In this document: positions 7,567 through 14,468 of the stretch, piece after piece
Layout: the number at the start of each line of letters is the position of its first letter
How positions within the stretch are numbered: the first letter of the stretch is position 1
Assembly: GCA_964649845.1 (NCBI GenBank)
Contig: CAZYSS010000053.1
Location: 1-14,708 of the forward strand
DNA: 14,708 nt
Origin: RGIG3102 sp964649845
Lineage (GTDB): Bacteria > Bacillota > Clostridia > Oscillospirales > Ruminococcaceae
Direction of reading: 5' to 3'
The notes under the pieces: model-generated
What the model was told of the DNA's origin: nothing
What the model saw: the letters and a program-made list of their open reading frames with translations, nothing else
Databases searched by the model: none
Made by a program: the position numbers and the translations under genes

Positions 7567-8301
7567 TCAATCTGCTGTACCTGCTATGTTGGCCATAGTC
7601 AGCATACAGAAAATATACGCCTGAATTGCACTGGAGAATAAGTCAAAATAAACTGACAATACTGCCGGCAGACCAACCTGTGCTATTGGAATACTTGCCA
7701 GGAAGGTATTTGGAATCCAGCCCAATATAAATTTGGACAGTGCTGCCAAAGCACCATACACCAGTGTGGTGATAACTGCGCCTGATGCGATATTGCCGAA
7801 GTGACGCAGTGCCAGGGAAAGTGGTGTGGCAAATTCGCCTACGATATTCATAGGTGTCATAACCACTACCGGTTCTGTAAGACGTGTAAAGAAGCCCAGA
7901 AAACCTTTGAACTTGAAGTGATAGCCTTCAATAAATGCAAAGGTAACCAACGCCATTGCAAGTGTTACCGAAAAGTCCGCAGTAGGGCTGCGCAGACCTG
8001 CAACACTCATTACACTGGACAGAAAGCTGAATGCGAACAGTGTGCCGATAAACGGTACAAAATGAGCCCACTGAGGTCCCATATTCGCATCAACCAGATT
8101 CTTTACCATAGTAACCAGTTTTTCAGCTATAATCTGCTTTTTGCCGGGATTCTTCACCGACAGGTCTCTGGTAAGCCACCAGCATACAGCGGTTACTATT
8201 ATCAGCACCAGCCAGCTGTGTACCACAGACTCTGTGATGTTTATGCCTCCCAGCACAGGTATGGTAAACCATATCTTAGGCCCGTTAATGGATACATCCA
8301 T
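7567..8301 (-). CDS. atpB: ATP synthase Fo subunit a (ion channel stator)
   Basis: This 244-residue multi-spanning membrane protein provides the ion half-channels beside the c ring. Hydrophobic segments lie at about 28-43, 80-102, 110-127, 160-195 and 205-238. The essential stator arginine (E. coli R210) is R166 in LSLALRHFGN. The C-terminal family stretch FDLFSSAIQAYIFCMLTM is present. Two differences from the common pattern are visible: RHFGN instead of RLFGN, and Ala at the place of E. coli E219. Its ATG overlaps the atpI stop by one base (TAATG). The GGAGG ribosome binding site lies inside the end of atpI. Confidence 0.97.
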   Translation of the reverse strand: MDVSINGPKIWFTIPVLGGINITESVVHSWLVLIIVTAVCWWLTRDLSVKNPGKKQIIAEKLVTMVKNLVDANMGPQWAHFVPFIGTLFAFSFLSSVMSVAGLRSPTADFSVTLAMALVTFAFIEGYHFKFKGFLGFFTRLTEPVVVMTPMNIVGEFATPLSLALRHFGNIASGAVITTLVYGALAALSKFILGWIPNTFLASIPIAQVGLPAVLSVYFDLFSSAIQAYIFCMLTMANIAGTAD

Positions 8302-8690
8302 TATTCATTTTCCTCCTCTCCCTTAAAATTGATAATCATAATAGCGATGCGGGTAAACAGCAGAGGAATTATGGCAGCCCACCGGTTGATAAAGTCCAGT
8401 TTGAAAGCCGCAACTATGCCTATACCAAGGATGAGCAAGCGCTCTACCTGACCACTTTTAACATGCTTTGCCGCAATGTCAGGATCCATTTCCAGTGCTT
8501 TCGGGATGTTGATGCATATCTGATAGAAGAATATGCTGGTCAGTACCAAGCCCCATAATGAACCGATAAGAACTGTGTAATCCCATTTTCCCAGCAGGAA
8601 AAACGCAATATTTTCAATCACAGTAAGCACAATGTTGATTTTGGTAACTCTCTCAAACTCCTTTGCTGCTGCAGGTTCCATTTTTGCCAT
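8301..8690 (-). CDS. atpI: ATP synthase subunit I-like membrane protein (AtpI family)
   Basis: This 129-residue protein has four predicted membrane segments, at about 19-34, 38-58, 83-98 and 104-121, with a short polar loop (EMDPDIAAKHVKSGQVER) between the second and third. Size, topology and position directly before atpB fit the AtpI family, which is thought to assist assembly of the c ring or Mg2+ supply. The sequence is not strongly conserved, so the assignment rests largely on context. AGGAGG lies before the ATG, and the TAA overlaps the atpB ATG by one base. A Met at residue 4 is a possible alternative start. Confidence 0.8.
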   Translation of the reverse strand: MAKMEPAAAKEFERVTKINIVLTVIENIAFFLLGKWDYTVLIGSLWGLVLTSIFFYQICINIPKALEMDPDIAAKHVKSGQVERLLILGIGIVAAFKLDFINRWAAIIPLLFTRIAIMIINFKGEEENE

Positions 8691-8702
8691 ATCAAATCCT
8701 CC

Positions 8703-8966
8703 TTACCTGAATTTGTCTTCATACTCTTTTTGCTGTTTTTCAGCATCTGATATGGATTTTTTTAAATAAGTCCACACGCTGGAGATTCCACTGCCTACAC
8801 CCAGGAACATACCCGCCAGAATAATCCAGTTGCCCAAGCCAAATCTGTTTTTCAGCCAGATGCAGACAAAAATCATCATAAGTACAGGTGTGACCATAGA
8901 TATAGCCAACTGGCTTACAAGACCCAGATAGCGCCAGGATTTTGCTGTTTCTTTGTCAAAGCCCAT
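8703..8966 (-). CDS. atpZ: AtpZ/AtpI family small membrane protein, first gene of the ATP synthase operon
   Basis: This 87-residue protein has two membrane helices (about 14-38 and 46-68) and a charged C-terminal tail (KKSISDAEKQQKEYEDKFR). The family (also called ATPase gene 1) is typified by a Gly-rich second helix, here LAGMFLGVGSGISSVW. It commonly heads ATP synthase operons and is proposed to act with AtpI in assembly or divalent cation handling. CTGGAG (8973-8978) is the ribosome binding site, six bases before ATG. It is separated from atpI by 12 bases. The promoter described at 8999-9028 drives it and the operon. Confidence 0.88.
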   Translation of the reverse strand: MGFDKETAKSWRYLGLVSQLAISMVTPVLMMIFVCIWLKNRFGLGNWIILAGMFLGVGSGISSVWTYLKKSISDAEKQQKEYEDKFR

Positions 8967-8998
8967 ATAAATCTCCAGTACATTATTATTTTATACAT

Positions 8999-9028
8999 AT
9001 TATACTTTATTTTTGCAACAAATATCAA
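8999..9028 (-). promoter_or_regulatory. Sigma-A-type promoter of the ATP synthase operon
   Basis: Reading the minus strand, TTGATA (9023-9028) and a perfect TATAAT (8999-9004) are separated by 18 bases. Transcription would start near 8992 and leave a leader of about 26 bases before the atpZ ATG. A 15-base palindrome (9021-9035) overlaps the -35. Confidence 0.75.
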
Positions 9029-9035
9029 TGATATT
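9021..9035. repeat. 15-base palindrome overlapping the atp operon -35
   Basis: AATATCA (9021-9027) and TGATATT (9029-9035) are perfect 7-bp arms around a single central A. The site covers the whole -35 hexamer (9023-9028), a usual position for a repressor. No known consensus was matched. The AT-rich background makes chance occurrence possible. Confidence 0.35.
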
Positions 9036-9208
9036 AATCAACAAATCTCATCTATCAAATGGATAAAAATTTACCAATTTAAACAAAATAGATATTTTTT
9101 TATTTATTTAACCTATTTTTATTTTTTTTCTTAAGTTTTTGGCAAAATAATCTGTTTTTAAATAGATATTATTAAAAATATTAATATAAAGCATTAAAAT
9201 CTTTCATA

Positions 9209-9217
9209 ATTATAGCA
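9209..9217 (-). promoter_or_regulatory. Candidate extended -10 element upstream of the atp operon
   Basis: On the minus strand TGCTATAAT is an exact extended -10 (TGN-TATAAT). The matching -35 position reads CATTTT, which is poor, but extended -10 promoters tolerate that. A transcript from here would carry a leader of roughly 235 bases before atpZ. Confidence 0.35.
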
Positions 9218-9324
9218 GAAAAAATGTGGCTAAAATGCGATAATTATATTAATTTTTTGTTAGTATTTGTGTTTTTATCAAAAACATATGTATTTAGCCT
9301 CAAATCAGACCATTTGATGTGAGC

Positions 9325-9365
9325 AAAAAAATTTGCGGCAGAAATCCCAGATAAATTCTGCCGCA
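9325..9365 (-). terminator. Rho-independent terminator of the mfd-lipoprotein-DUF1653 cluster
   Basis: Perfect 10-bp arms TGCGGCAGAA (9334-9343) and TTCTGCCGCA (9356-9365) enclose a 12-base loop. On the minus strand the stem is followed by AATTTTTTTGC (plus-strand A run at 9325-9331). It lies 11 bases after the DUF1653 stop. Confidence 0.9.
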
Positions 9366-9376
9366 TTATGCATCAA

Positions 9377-9589
9377 TTATTCATTTATAAACAAAAATCT
9401 GTCAAATGTTTTTCCGTCTTGGGTAACCTTTTCACAGAACATTTTCCGCGGGCGTACCCATATTCTGCGCTCTCCGTAAAGAGCCTGATAAACCACCATA
9501 TCCTCCATGGTTTCGCTGTGTTTAGCAACATACAGCACCCTGTACATATTACCTTTGAAATGGCGGTAAAGTCCCGGTTTTATCTCCAT
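9377..9589 (-). CDS. DUF1653 domain-containing protein, 70 aa
   Basis: The product starts MEIKPGLYRHFKGNMYRVLY and has the DUF1653 pattern throughout: G-x-Y-R-H-F-K-G at 6-13, VAKHSETMEDMVVYQALYG at about 21-39, WVRP at 44-47 and MF-EKV at 50-55. The domain fills the protein, as is usual for this small cytosolic family. Its function is unknown to me. AAGGAG (9594-9599) overlaps the stop of the upstream lipoprotein gene, and only 9 bases separate the two genes, so they are almost certainly co-transcribed. A strong terminator follows. The family call is confident; a role in the mfd cluster is only suggested by position. Confidence 0.9.
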   Translation of the reverse strand: MEIKPGLYRHFKGNMYRVLYVAKHSETMEDMVVYQALYGERRIWVRPRKMFCEKVTQDGKTFDRFLFINE

Positions 9590-9598
9590 ATCAACTCC

Positions 9599-10630
9599 TT
9601 AATTTACAGTCATATTTATTTTGGACGGTGTATACACAGCAAGGGCTTCCCGATTGAGCTCCACATCCATACCATCACAGGCCTGCTGTATCATATATTC
9701 AAATTCCGCATCACGAAGTTGACTGGCAACCTGCTGCTTCATAAACATATATTCCACCTGTGTATCGCACAGTGGAATTTTCTGGCAGATGTAGTAGGCA
9801 TCCTCCAATTCATAATAAAGGCATTTACCCTGTGGATGATGGAAAAACTCCTCCATAAAATCATATACCAGATGGGCACTGGAATTGCTGATAAACGCAG
9901 TGGTTACATAATCCACGCCTGCGGAATAGTCTGCAGGGTCTCCCAAAAGTTTGCCTGCCTGTGTAATACATTCGGCAGCCACAATACTGATGGCACCACC
10001 CCGGTTAATCTTTTCCACTGCACTGTCTATAACAGCAATCAGTTCGTTGCGGGTTTCTTCGTCAGGCTCAGTGCCGTCATAATTGTGCTTTGGAATTTTG
10101 AAAAGGGATACCCTGCACAGATTATTGTTCAGATATTCCTCTATCTCCCGGTCTGTAACTGCATTTTCACTGTCAGAGAGAAAAATTGCATTGAAAACCA
10201 GCTGTTCTTTATAAAGGGATTTCAGATATTCTATATAATATTCTATATCCAGGCCGTTGTTGGAATATATCTGTGAAACATTATCCCAACCTTCTTCGCC
10301 GAACATCTTGATAAACTTGTCCACACCTTCGCCGAACTTAAGGTTCATTTTCTCAAACTCTTTATCTATAAACACTTTACGTTTAAGGCTGTCTATGGTG
10401 TTTTCTGTAATCCACTGATTGCCAGACACACCATCTATGGTGCTGCCCAGAACATCCGTGCTGTCATCTGCCAGGGTCTGTGCCTCCATATATGACTGCA
10501 TCTGGGCCGAAACATAGGTTTCCGGGTCTATGGACTGGTCTTCAATCTTTACCACCCAGTCATATTCCTTTGCAGCACACCCGGCCAGCGAAAGCACCAG
10601 CACCAACGAAAAAAACATTTTTCGAAACAT
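9599..10630 (-). CDS. Lipoprotein with PrsA/SurA-like foldase layout, degenerate parvulin domain
   Basis: The start is ATG at 10628-10630, with AGGGGGA as ribosome binding site and the signal sequence MFRKMFFSLVLVLSLAGC directly after it. An ATG 25 codons upstream is rejected, because it would bury the signal sequence. The lipobox LAGC puts the lipidated cysteine at residue 18, so the 343-residue product should be anchored outside the membrane. Residues about 25-190 resemble a SurA/PrsA N-terminal helical chaperone region (VVKIEDQSIDPETYVSA, YYIEYLKSLYKEQLVFNAIF). Residues about 200-290 follow the order of a parvulin isomerase domain (REIEEYLNN, AVEKINRGGAISIVAAE, YYICQKIPL). However, the usual His residues of ASHIL and GYHI are absent (VSLFK and YYI instead). 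Location between mfd and DUF1653 matches a frequent mfd-foldase arrangement in Clostridia. It is most likely a chaperone-like foldase with little or no isomerase activity. Confidence 0.7.
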   Translation of the reverse strand: MFRKMFFSLVLVLSLAGCAAKEYDWVVKIEDQSIDPETYVSAQMQSYMEAQTLADDSTDVLGSTIDGVSGNQWITENTIDSLKRKVFIDKEFEKMNLKFGEGVDKFIKMFGEEGWDNVSQIYSNNGLDIEYYIEYLKSLYKEQLVFNAIFLSDSENAVTDREIEEYLNNNLCRVSLFKIPKHNYDGTEPDEETRNELIAVIDSAVEKINRGGAISIVAAECITQAGKLLGDPADYSAGVDYVTTAFISNSSAHLVYDFMEEFFHHPQGKCLYYELEDAYYICQKIPLCDTQVEYMFMKQQVASQLRDAEFEYMIQQACDGMDVELNREALAVYTPSKINMTVN

Positions 10631-10741
10631 AAAAATCCCCCTGACAAACAATTGTCCTATTTCATAATATTCTACCTGGAATTTGTGAAAATTTGTTGTA
10701 TACATGTGAAAATATGACAGGTATTTTGATATAAATTTCTG

Positions 10742-10802
10742 ATTGGTATTTTGTGAAATTCTACAAATTGGTGTAATAAATTATAATTCGTCAAATACCA
10801 AT
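10742..10802. repeat. 10-bp inverted repeat upstream of the lipoprotein gene
   Basis: ATTGGTATTT (10742-10751) and AAATACCAAT (10793-10802) are perfect inverted copies separated by 41 AT-rich bases. The right arm abuts the GGCGATT hairpin, leaving one base between them. Confidence 0.5.
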
Positions 10803-10803
10803 A

Positions 10804-10821
10804 GGCGATTCACAAATCGCC
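10804..10821. repeat. GGCGATT hairpin, REP-like extragenic palindrome
   Basis: GGCGATT (10804-10810) and AATCGCC (10815-10821) form a perfect 7-bp stem with loop CACA, and flanking GTAAGG (minus strand) extends it. From memory, very similar GGGGCGATTCATGAATCGCCC palindromes are scattered between genes in Faecalibacterium and other gut Clostridia. I cannot confirm copy number from one window. Confidence 0.5.
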
Positions 10822-10922
10822 CTTACGCGGCTGTCTGATATATCAACCTTTGCAGAAAACAGTCTTGACCGTTCCGGAAATGGGACATCCTTTGGTAGTC
10901 CCATTCTTTTCCACTGCACATA

Positions 10923-10950
10923 AAAAGAACAGCCCTGGGGCTGTTCTTTT
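10923..10950 (-). terminator. Rho-independent terminator after mfd
   Basis: Perfect 12-bp arms AAAAGAACAGCC (10923-10934) and GGCTGTTCTTTT (10939-10950) enclose CTGG. On the minus strand it begins 4 bases after the mfd stop and ends in a run of five T. The plus-strand side also has a T tract (CTTTTGTTTTTATT), so it is bidirectional in form. It suggests that the lipoprotein gene has its own promoter or depends on readthrough. Confidence 0.88.
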
Positions 10951-10954
10951 GTTT

Positions 10955-13900
10955 TTATTCTTCGATTTTATTTTCTTTCAGAATATGCAGCACGTCGTTC
11001 ATAACCTGCAGTGGTGCTTTGTTCCGTGGAATCCGAGCAGAGATAAACGGTTTATTAGTAGAATTTATACCAATTTTGTACGGCACATCTTTGAGAAATT
11101 TAATCATATCTATTTCACCATAGCGGTCGCCATAGAAAATAATATTTTCCTTACGCTGTACGATTTCCGTAATACCAAGTGATGCCGCCAGTACGCGCAG
11201 CAAGGATATATCGATAAGCCCCATAACGCTTTCCGGCACATCGCCATAGCGGTCTACCAGTTCATCAATCAGGTCATCCACATCTTCCTCTGTTTCCAGG
11301 GATGCAATTCGTTTGTATGCTTCAATTCTGTTGGCGGTGGAAGAAATAAATTTATCCGGGATAAAGGCATCCACAGAAATATCTATAACACAGTCACTTT
11401 TTTCTGTTTTTACCTTTTCACCGCGTTCAATGGCAATGGCCTGGTTCAGCAGTTTGATATATAAATCGTAGCCGATGGACATCATAAAACCGGACTGTGT
11501 TTTGCCTAGAATGCTGCCAGCGCCGCGTATCTGCAGGTCGCGCATGGCAATTTTAAAGCCTGAACCAAAGGAAGTAAATTCTTTGATTGCATTGAGGCGT
11601 TTTACCGCAATTTCGTTAAGAACTTTGTCTTTTCTGAATGTGAAATATGCATATGCCTTGCGGGTTGAACGGCCCACACGACCACGTATCTGATACAGCT
11701 GTGCAAGACCCATATAGTCAGCATCTTCAATTACAAGGGTGTTGGCGTTGGAAACGTCAACGCCTGTTTCGATGATTGTGGTGCAGACAAGAATATCTAT
11801 TTCACCATTCATCAGCTGTTGCCATACAGCAGACAGGCTGGCTTCGTCCATTTTGCCGTGGGCAACACCTATGCGGGCCTCTGGCACCATTTTCTGCACA
11901 CGCTGTACACAAAGGTCTATGGTTTCTACACGGTTATGCAGATAATAGCATTGACCGCCTCGGTTCAGTTCTCTGTTCAGCGCTGCAGCAATAATACTTT
12001 CGTTGTATTCGCTTACATAGGTTTCTATAGGGATTCTGTCTATAGGCGGCTGTTCAATGGTGGACATATCACGAATACCGTTAAGTGCCATGGACAGAGT
12101 ACGCGGAATAGGTGTGGCAGACAGGGTAAGCACGTCCACACCTGTGAAGCCTTCCACTAATTTCTCTTTATGGGCAACGCCAAAGCGCTGCTCTTCATCT
12201 ATTATAACAAGACCCAGGTCTTTGAACTTTACACTTTTCTGTATAAGGGCGTGGGTGCCGATAACAATATCTGCCACGCCGTCATTTATGTCACGTATTG
12301 TGGCCTGACGCTGTTTTGGTGTGCGGAAACGGGACAGCAGCTGGATGTTTATAGGGAAACTTTCCATACGCTGAATAAATGTATTGTAATGCTGCCATGC
12401 CAGCACAGTAGTAGGCACCAGCACTGCAACCTGCTTGCCGCTCATTACCGCTTTGAATGCAGCACGTATTGCAACTTCAGTTTTACCTACACCAACATCA
12501 CCGCACAGCAGACGCTCCATAGGATGTGTGGATTCCATATCGCGCTTGATTTCAGAAATAGCGCGCATCTGGTCTTCTGTTTCTTCGTAGATAAAACGGG
12601 TTTCAAAGTCACGCTGCCATTCGCTGTCAGGGTCATGGGCAAAACCGACAGCTTTTTCACGTTTGGCATAAAGCTCGATAAGCTCTTTTGCCATTTCCTG
12701 TGTGGCTTTTTTAGCTTTCTGTTTGGTTTTGTTCCAGCTTTCGCCTCCAAGCTTTGACAGTGATACTTTCTCATCGTCCTTGGCATAGGTGTAGCGACTG
12801 ATAAGATCCAGCTGGGTAACAGGTACATACAGGCTGTCTTTGCCTGCAAATTTTATCAGCAGATAGTCTTTTGTGATACCCTGCATACTTACATTGTGGA
12901 TGCCGTCATATATACCGATACCATAGTTCTGATGCACCACATAATCACCTTTGGAAATCTGGTCTATTGATGTGATGGCATCTTTGTTTTTCTTTTTTGG
13001 CTTGGCGGTTGAAACATTCTGCTTATGCCCTGTAATAAGCCGGATTTTCTGCAACGGCAGGTCAAAGCCCTGATGGGTGCGGCCATAGGTTACAGAAACT
13101 GTTCCCGGCTGCAGCAGGGCATCGTTTTCGGTATAAAAAGCCTTGAAGCCCATATCCTGCAAATCGCCTGCAAGGGTCTGTGCAGATTTTTTTGTACCTG
13201 CCAGCACCATAACTTTATAATTCTGATTTAGCAGTGAGGTAATATCTTCACTGAGCACCTTGTACTCACCGTTCCAGCCTGTCAGGGCATGACAGGATAT
13301 GGATACAATCTGTGACAGTGAAAAATCCGCTGTGGTACGCACAAAATCTTCTGCAACCACAGTAGGGGCTGTGCGGCATTTGCTCACAAGATAGGTTGCA
13401 GGGGCATAGTATTCCTCCATACCTTTGGATATAATGCCTTCTGTCAAAAGAGCTTCAATATCCTTGCCGTGCTGCCACATAACATTGGTATAGCTTTCCT
13501 TTACTGCACTCCAGTCGTCAAGGAAGATTATCGGGTTGTCCAGATAATCAAAAAGTGTGGCCTGTTTTTCATAGCACACAGAGATGTATTTATCCATACT
13601 CCGTGGCATAACACCGTTTTCAAGAGTGATGATATCTTTTTCACTGGCGGTATCAAACTGTGTACGTTGCTTTGGAGTAAGTGTTTTTCTGAAATTGTGT
13701 ATAGCCTGCAAAGCAAGCTCGCAATCAGTAAACAAAACCTCTTTCACAGGAGAAATATGCACTTTGTCAATCTGTTCAAGACGGCGCTGACTTTCTGTAT
13801 CAAATGTGTTGATTCGGTCTATTTCATCGCCCCAGAATTCAATGCGGACAGGATACGGCATATCCGGTGTGTAAAGATCCACAATATCACCACGGACAGA

Positions 13901-14410
13901 AAATTGCCCCGGACCTTCCACCATTTCACGGCGGATGTAGCCGGCATTGATAAGATTCTGCACCAGTTCATCTCTTTTCACCACACCAAGCGACCTGATT
14001 GTCAGAGTATTCTGCAGAAATCTGTCCTTTGGCATTGTGTACATAAGAGCAGCATCCACAGGGCTGATAACTATCTTTGCACTGCCACCCACAAGGTTAC
14101 CCAATGTGCGGATGCGGCGGTATTCGTATTCACGGGAGAAACTTTCCAACGGACGGAGAGTTAAATCTCTTGGACTGAAAACCTGTGCTCCTGCGGTAAA
14201 AAATTCTGTGTCCTCCATCAGACGGCTGGCACTGCGCTCATCTTTTGTCAGCACCAGCACGTGACGGCCGGTAACCTGCTGTATAGCAGACAGAAAAGCC
14301 GCACGGGCAGTGCGGGACAGGCCAAACAAAGCTATAGGCTGGCTGTAGCTGTTTATTTCATTCATCAGACGGCCGAATTCCGCTGTGTTGATAATTTCCT
14401 TTAAAAGCAT
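10955..14410 (-). CDS. mfd: Transcription-repair coupling factor Mfd
   Basis: This product recognises RNA polymerase stalled at DNA damage, removes it using ATP-driven DNA translocation and recruits UvrA. The chosen start is ATG at 14408-14410 with AGGAGA just upstream, giving 1151 residues, the normal family length. An open frame extends 37 codons further, but that extension crosses the promoter region and is not protein-like. Visible elements: the UvrB-like N-terminal module (about 1-340, with YEYRRIRTLGNL and EGPGQFSVRGDIVD), and the RNA polymerase interacting (CarD-like) domain at about 483-545 (GDYVVHQNYGIGIYDG). The translocase follows, with Walker A GDVGVGKT at 637-644, DEEQ at 738-741 and SATPIPRT at 764-771, then the TRG/motif VI region ending QIRGRVGRS. 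The C-terminal TRCF domain ends the protein. All helicase motifs look intact. It heads the mfd-lipoprotein-DUF1653 cluster. Confidence 0.98.
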   Translation of the reverse strand: MLLKEIINTAEFGRLMNEINSYSQPIALFGLSRTARAAFLSAIQQVTGRHVLVLTKDERSASRLMEDTEFFTAGAQVFSPRDLTLRPLESFSREYEYRRIRTLGNLVGGSAKIVISPVDAALMYTMPKDRFLQNTLTIRSLGVVKRDELVQNLINAGYIRREMVEGPGQFSVRGDIVDLYTPDMPYPVRIEFWGDEIDRINTFDTESQRRLEQIDKVHISPVKEVLFTDCELALQAIHNFRKTLTPKQRTQFDTASEKDIITLENGVMPRSMDKYISVCYEKQATLFDYLDNPIIFLDDWSAVKESYTNVMWQHGKDIEALLTEGIISKGMEEYYAPATYLVSKCRTAPTVVAEDFVRTTADFSLSQIVSISCHALTGWNGEYKVLSEDITSLLNQNYKVMVLAGTKKSAQTLAGDLQDMGFKAFYTENDALLQPGTVSVTYGRTHQGFDLPLQKIRLITGHKQNVSTAKPKKKNKDAITSIDQISKGDYVVHQNYGIGIYDGIHNVSMQGITKDYLLIKFAGKDSLYVPVTQLDLISRYTYAKDDEKVSLSKLGGESWNKTKQKAKKATQEMAKELIELYAKREKAVGFAHDPDSEWQRDFETRFIYEETEDQMRAISEIKRDMESTHPMERLLCGDVGVGKTEVAIRAAFKAVMSGKQVAVLVPTTVLAWQHYNTFIQRMESFPINIQLLSRFRTPKQRQATIRDINDGVADIVIGTHALIQKSVKFKDLGLVIIDEEQRFGVAHKEKLVEGFTGVDVLTLSATPIPRTLSMALNGIRDMSTIEQPPIDRIPIETYVSEYNESIIAAALNRELNRGGQCYYLHNRVETIDLCVQRVQKMVPEARIGVAHGKMDEASLSAVWQQLMNGEIDILVCTTIIETGVDVSNANTLVIEDADYMGLAQLYQIRGRVGRSTRKAYAYFTFRKDKVLNEIAVKRLNAIKEFTSFGSGFKIAMRDLQIRGAGSILGKTQSGFMMSIGYDLYIKLLNQAIAIERGEKVKTEKSDCVIDISVDAFIPDKFISSTANRIEAYKRIASLETEEDVDDLIDELVDRYGDVPESVMGLIDISLLRVLAASLGITEIVQRKENIIFYGDRYGEIDMIKFLKDVPYKIGINSTNKPFISARIPRNKAPLQVMNDVLHILKENKIEE

Positions 14411-14446
14411 AGGTTCTCCTTTTGGGATAATCAGATGGATGGTTAA

Positions 14447-14452
14447 ATTATA
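14447..14452 (-). promoter_or_regulatory. Candidate -10 element of the mfd promoter
   Basis: A perfect TATAAT lies on the minus strand, placing a transcription start near 14440, about 30 bases before the mfd ATG. The -35 position (14470-14475) reads GAACCC, which does not match, and falls on the edge of the adjacent hairpin block. A promoter is plausible but only its -10 is visible. Confidence 0.45.
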
Positions 14453-14468
14453 GTTTAGCGAAAAGAAA

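Larger units (their letters stand above)
8967..9376. other. AT-rich intergenic region between the ATP synthase operon and the mfd cluster
   Basis: No gene is visible in these 410 bases. From right to left they hold the terminator of the DUF1653 gene, an imperfect inverted repeat at 9299-9323, a candidate extended -10 promoter at 9209-9217, a long stretch dominated by A and T runs, and the main atp promoter with its overlapping palindrome. Such AT-richness is usual upstream of strongly expressed Clostridia operons and may act as an upstream promoter element. I see nothing coding in the stretch. Confidence 0.7.
10631..10954. other. Palindrome-rich intergenic region between mfd and the lipoprotein gene
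   Basis: No gene is visible in these 324 bases. In order they hold three TTTCACA boxes (minus strand; plus TGTGAAA at 10684, 10705 and 10752) and a 10-bp inverted repeat (10742-10751 with 10793-10802). These are followed by a GGCGATT hairpin (10804-10821), a palindrome TGATATATCA (10836-10845), a hairpin at 10879-10905 and the mfd terminator. No convincing -35/-10 pair for the lipoprotein gene was found, though TAGAAT near 10667-10672 could be a -10. Confidence 0.6.

Noticed and set aside
7801..8451. 216-residue plus-strand open frame
   Set aside because: It is antisense to atpB and atpI, both of which are clear family members on the minus strand.
9368..10276. 302-residue plus-strand open frame
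   Set aside because: It lies antisense to the lipoprotein and DUF1653 genes, is rich in His, Phe and Ile as antisense shadows are, and has no recognisable family features.
10631..10705. 25-codon N-terminal extension of the lipoprotein
   Set aside because: It would place the signal sequence internally. The ATG at 10630 has a strong ribosome binding site and starts directly with a lipoprotein signal peptide.
10751..10767. TTGTGAAATTCTACAA as a Rex redox-regulator site
   Set aside because: The left half fits the recalled consensus TTGTGAA, but the symmetric right half and spacing do not.
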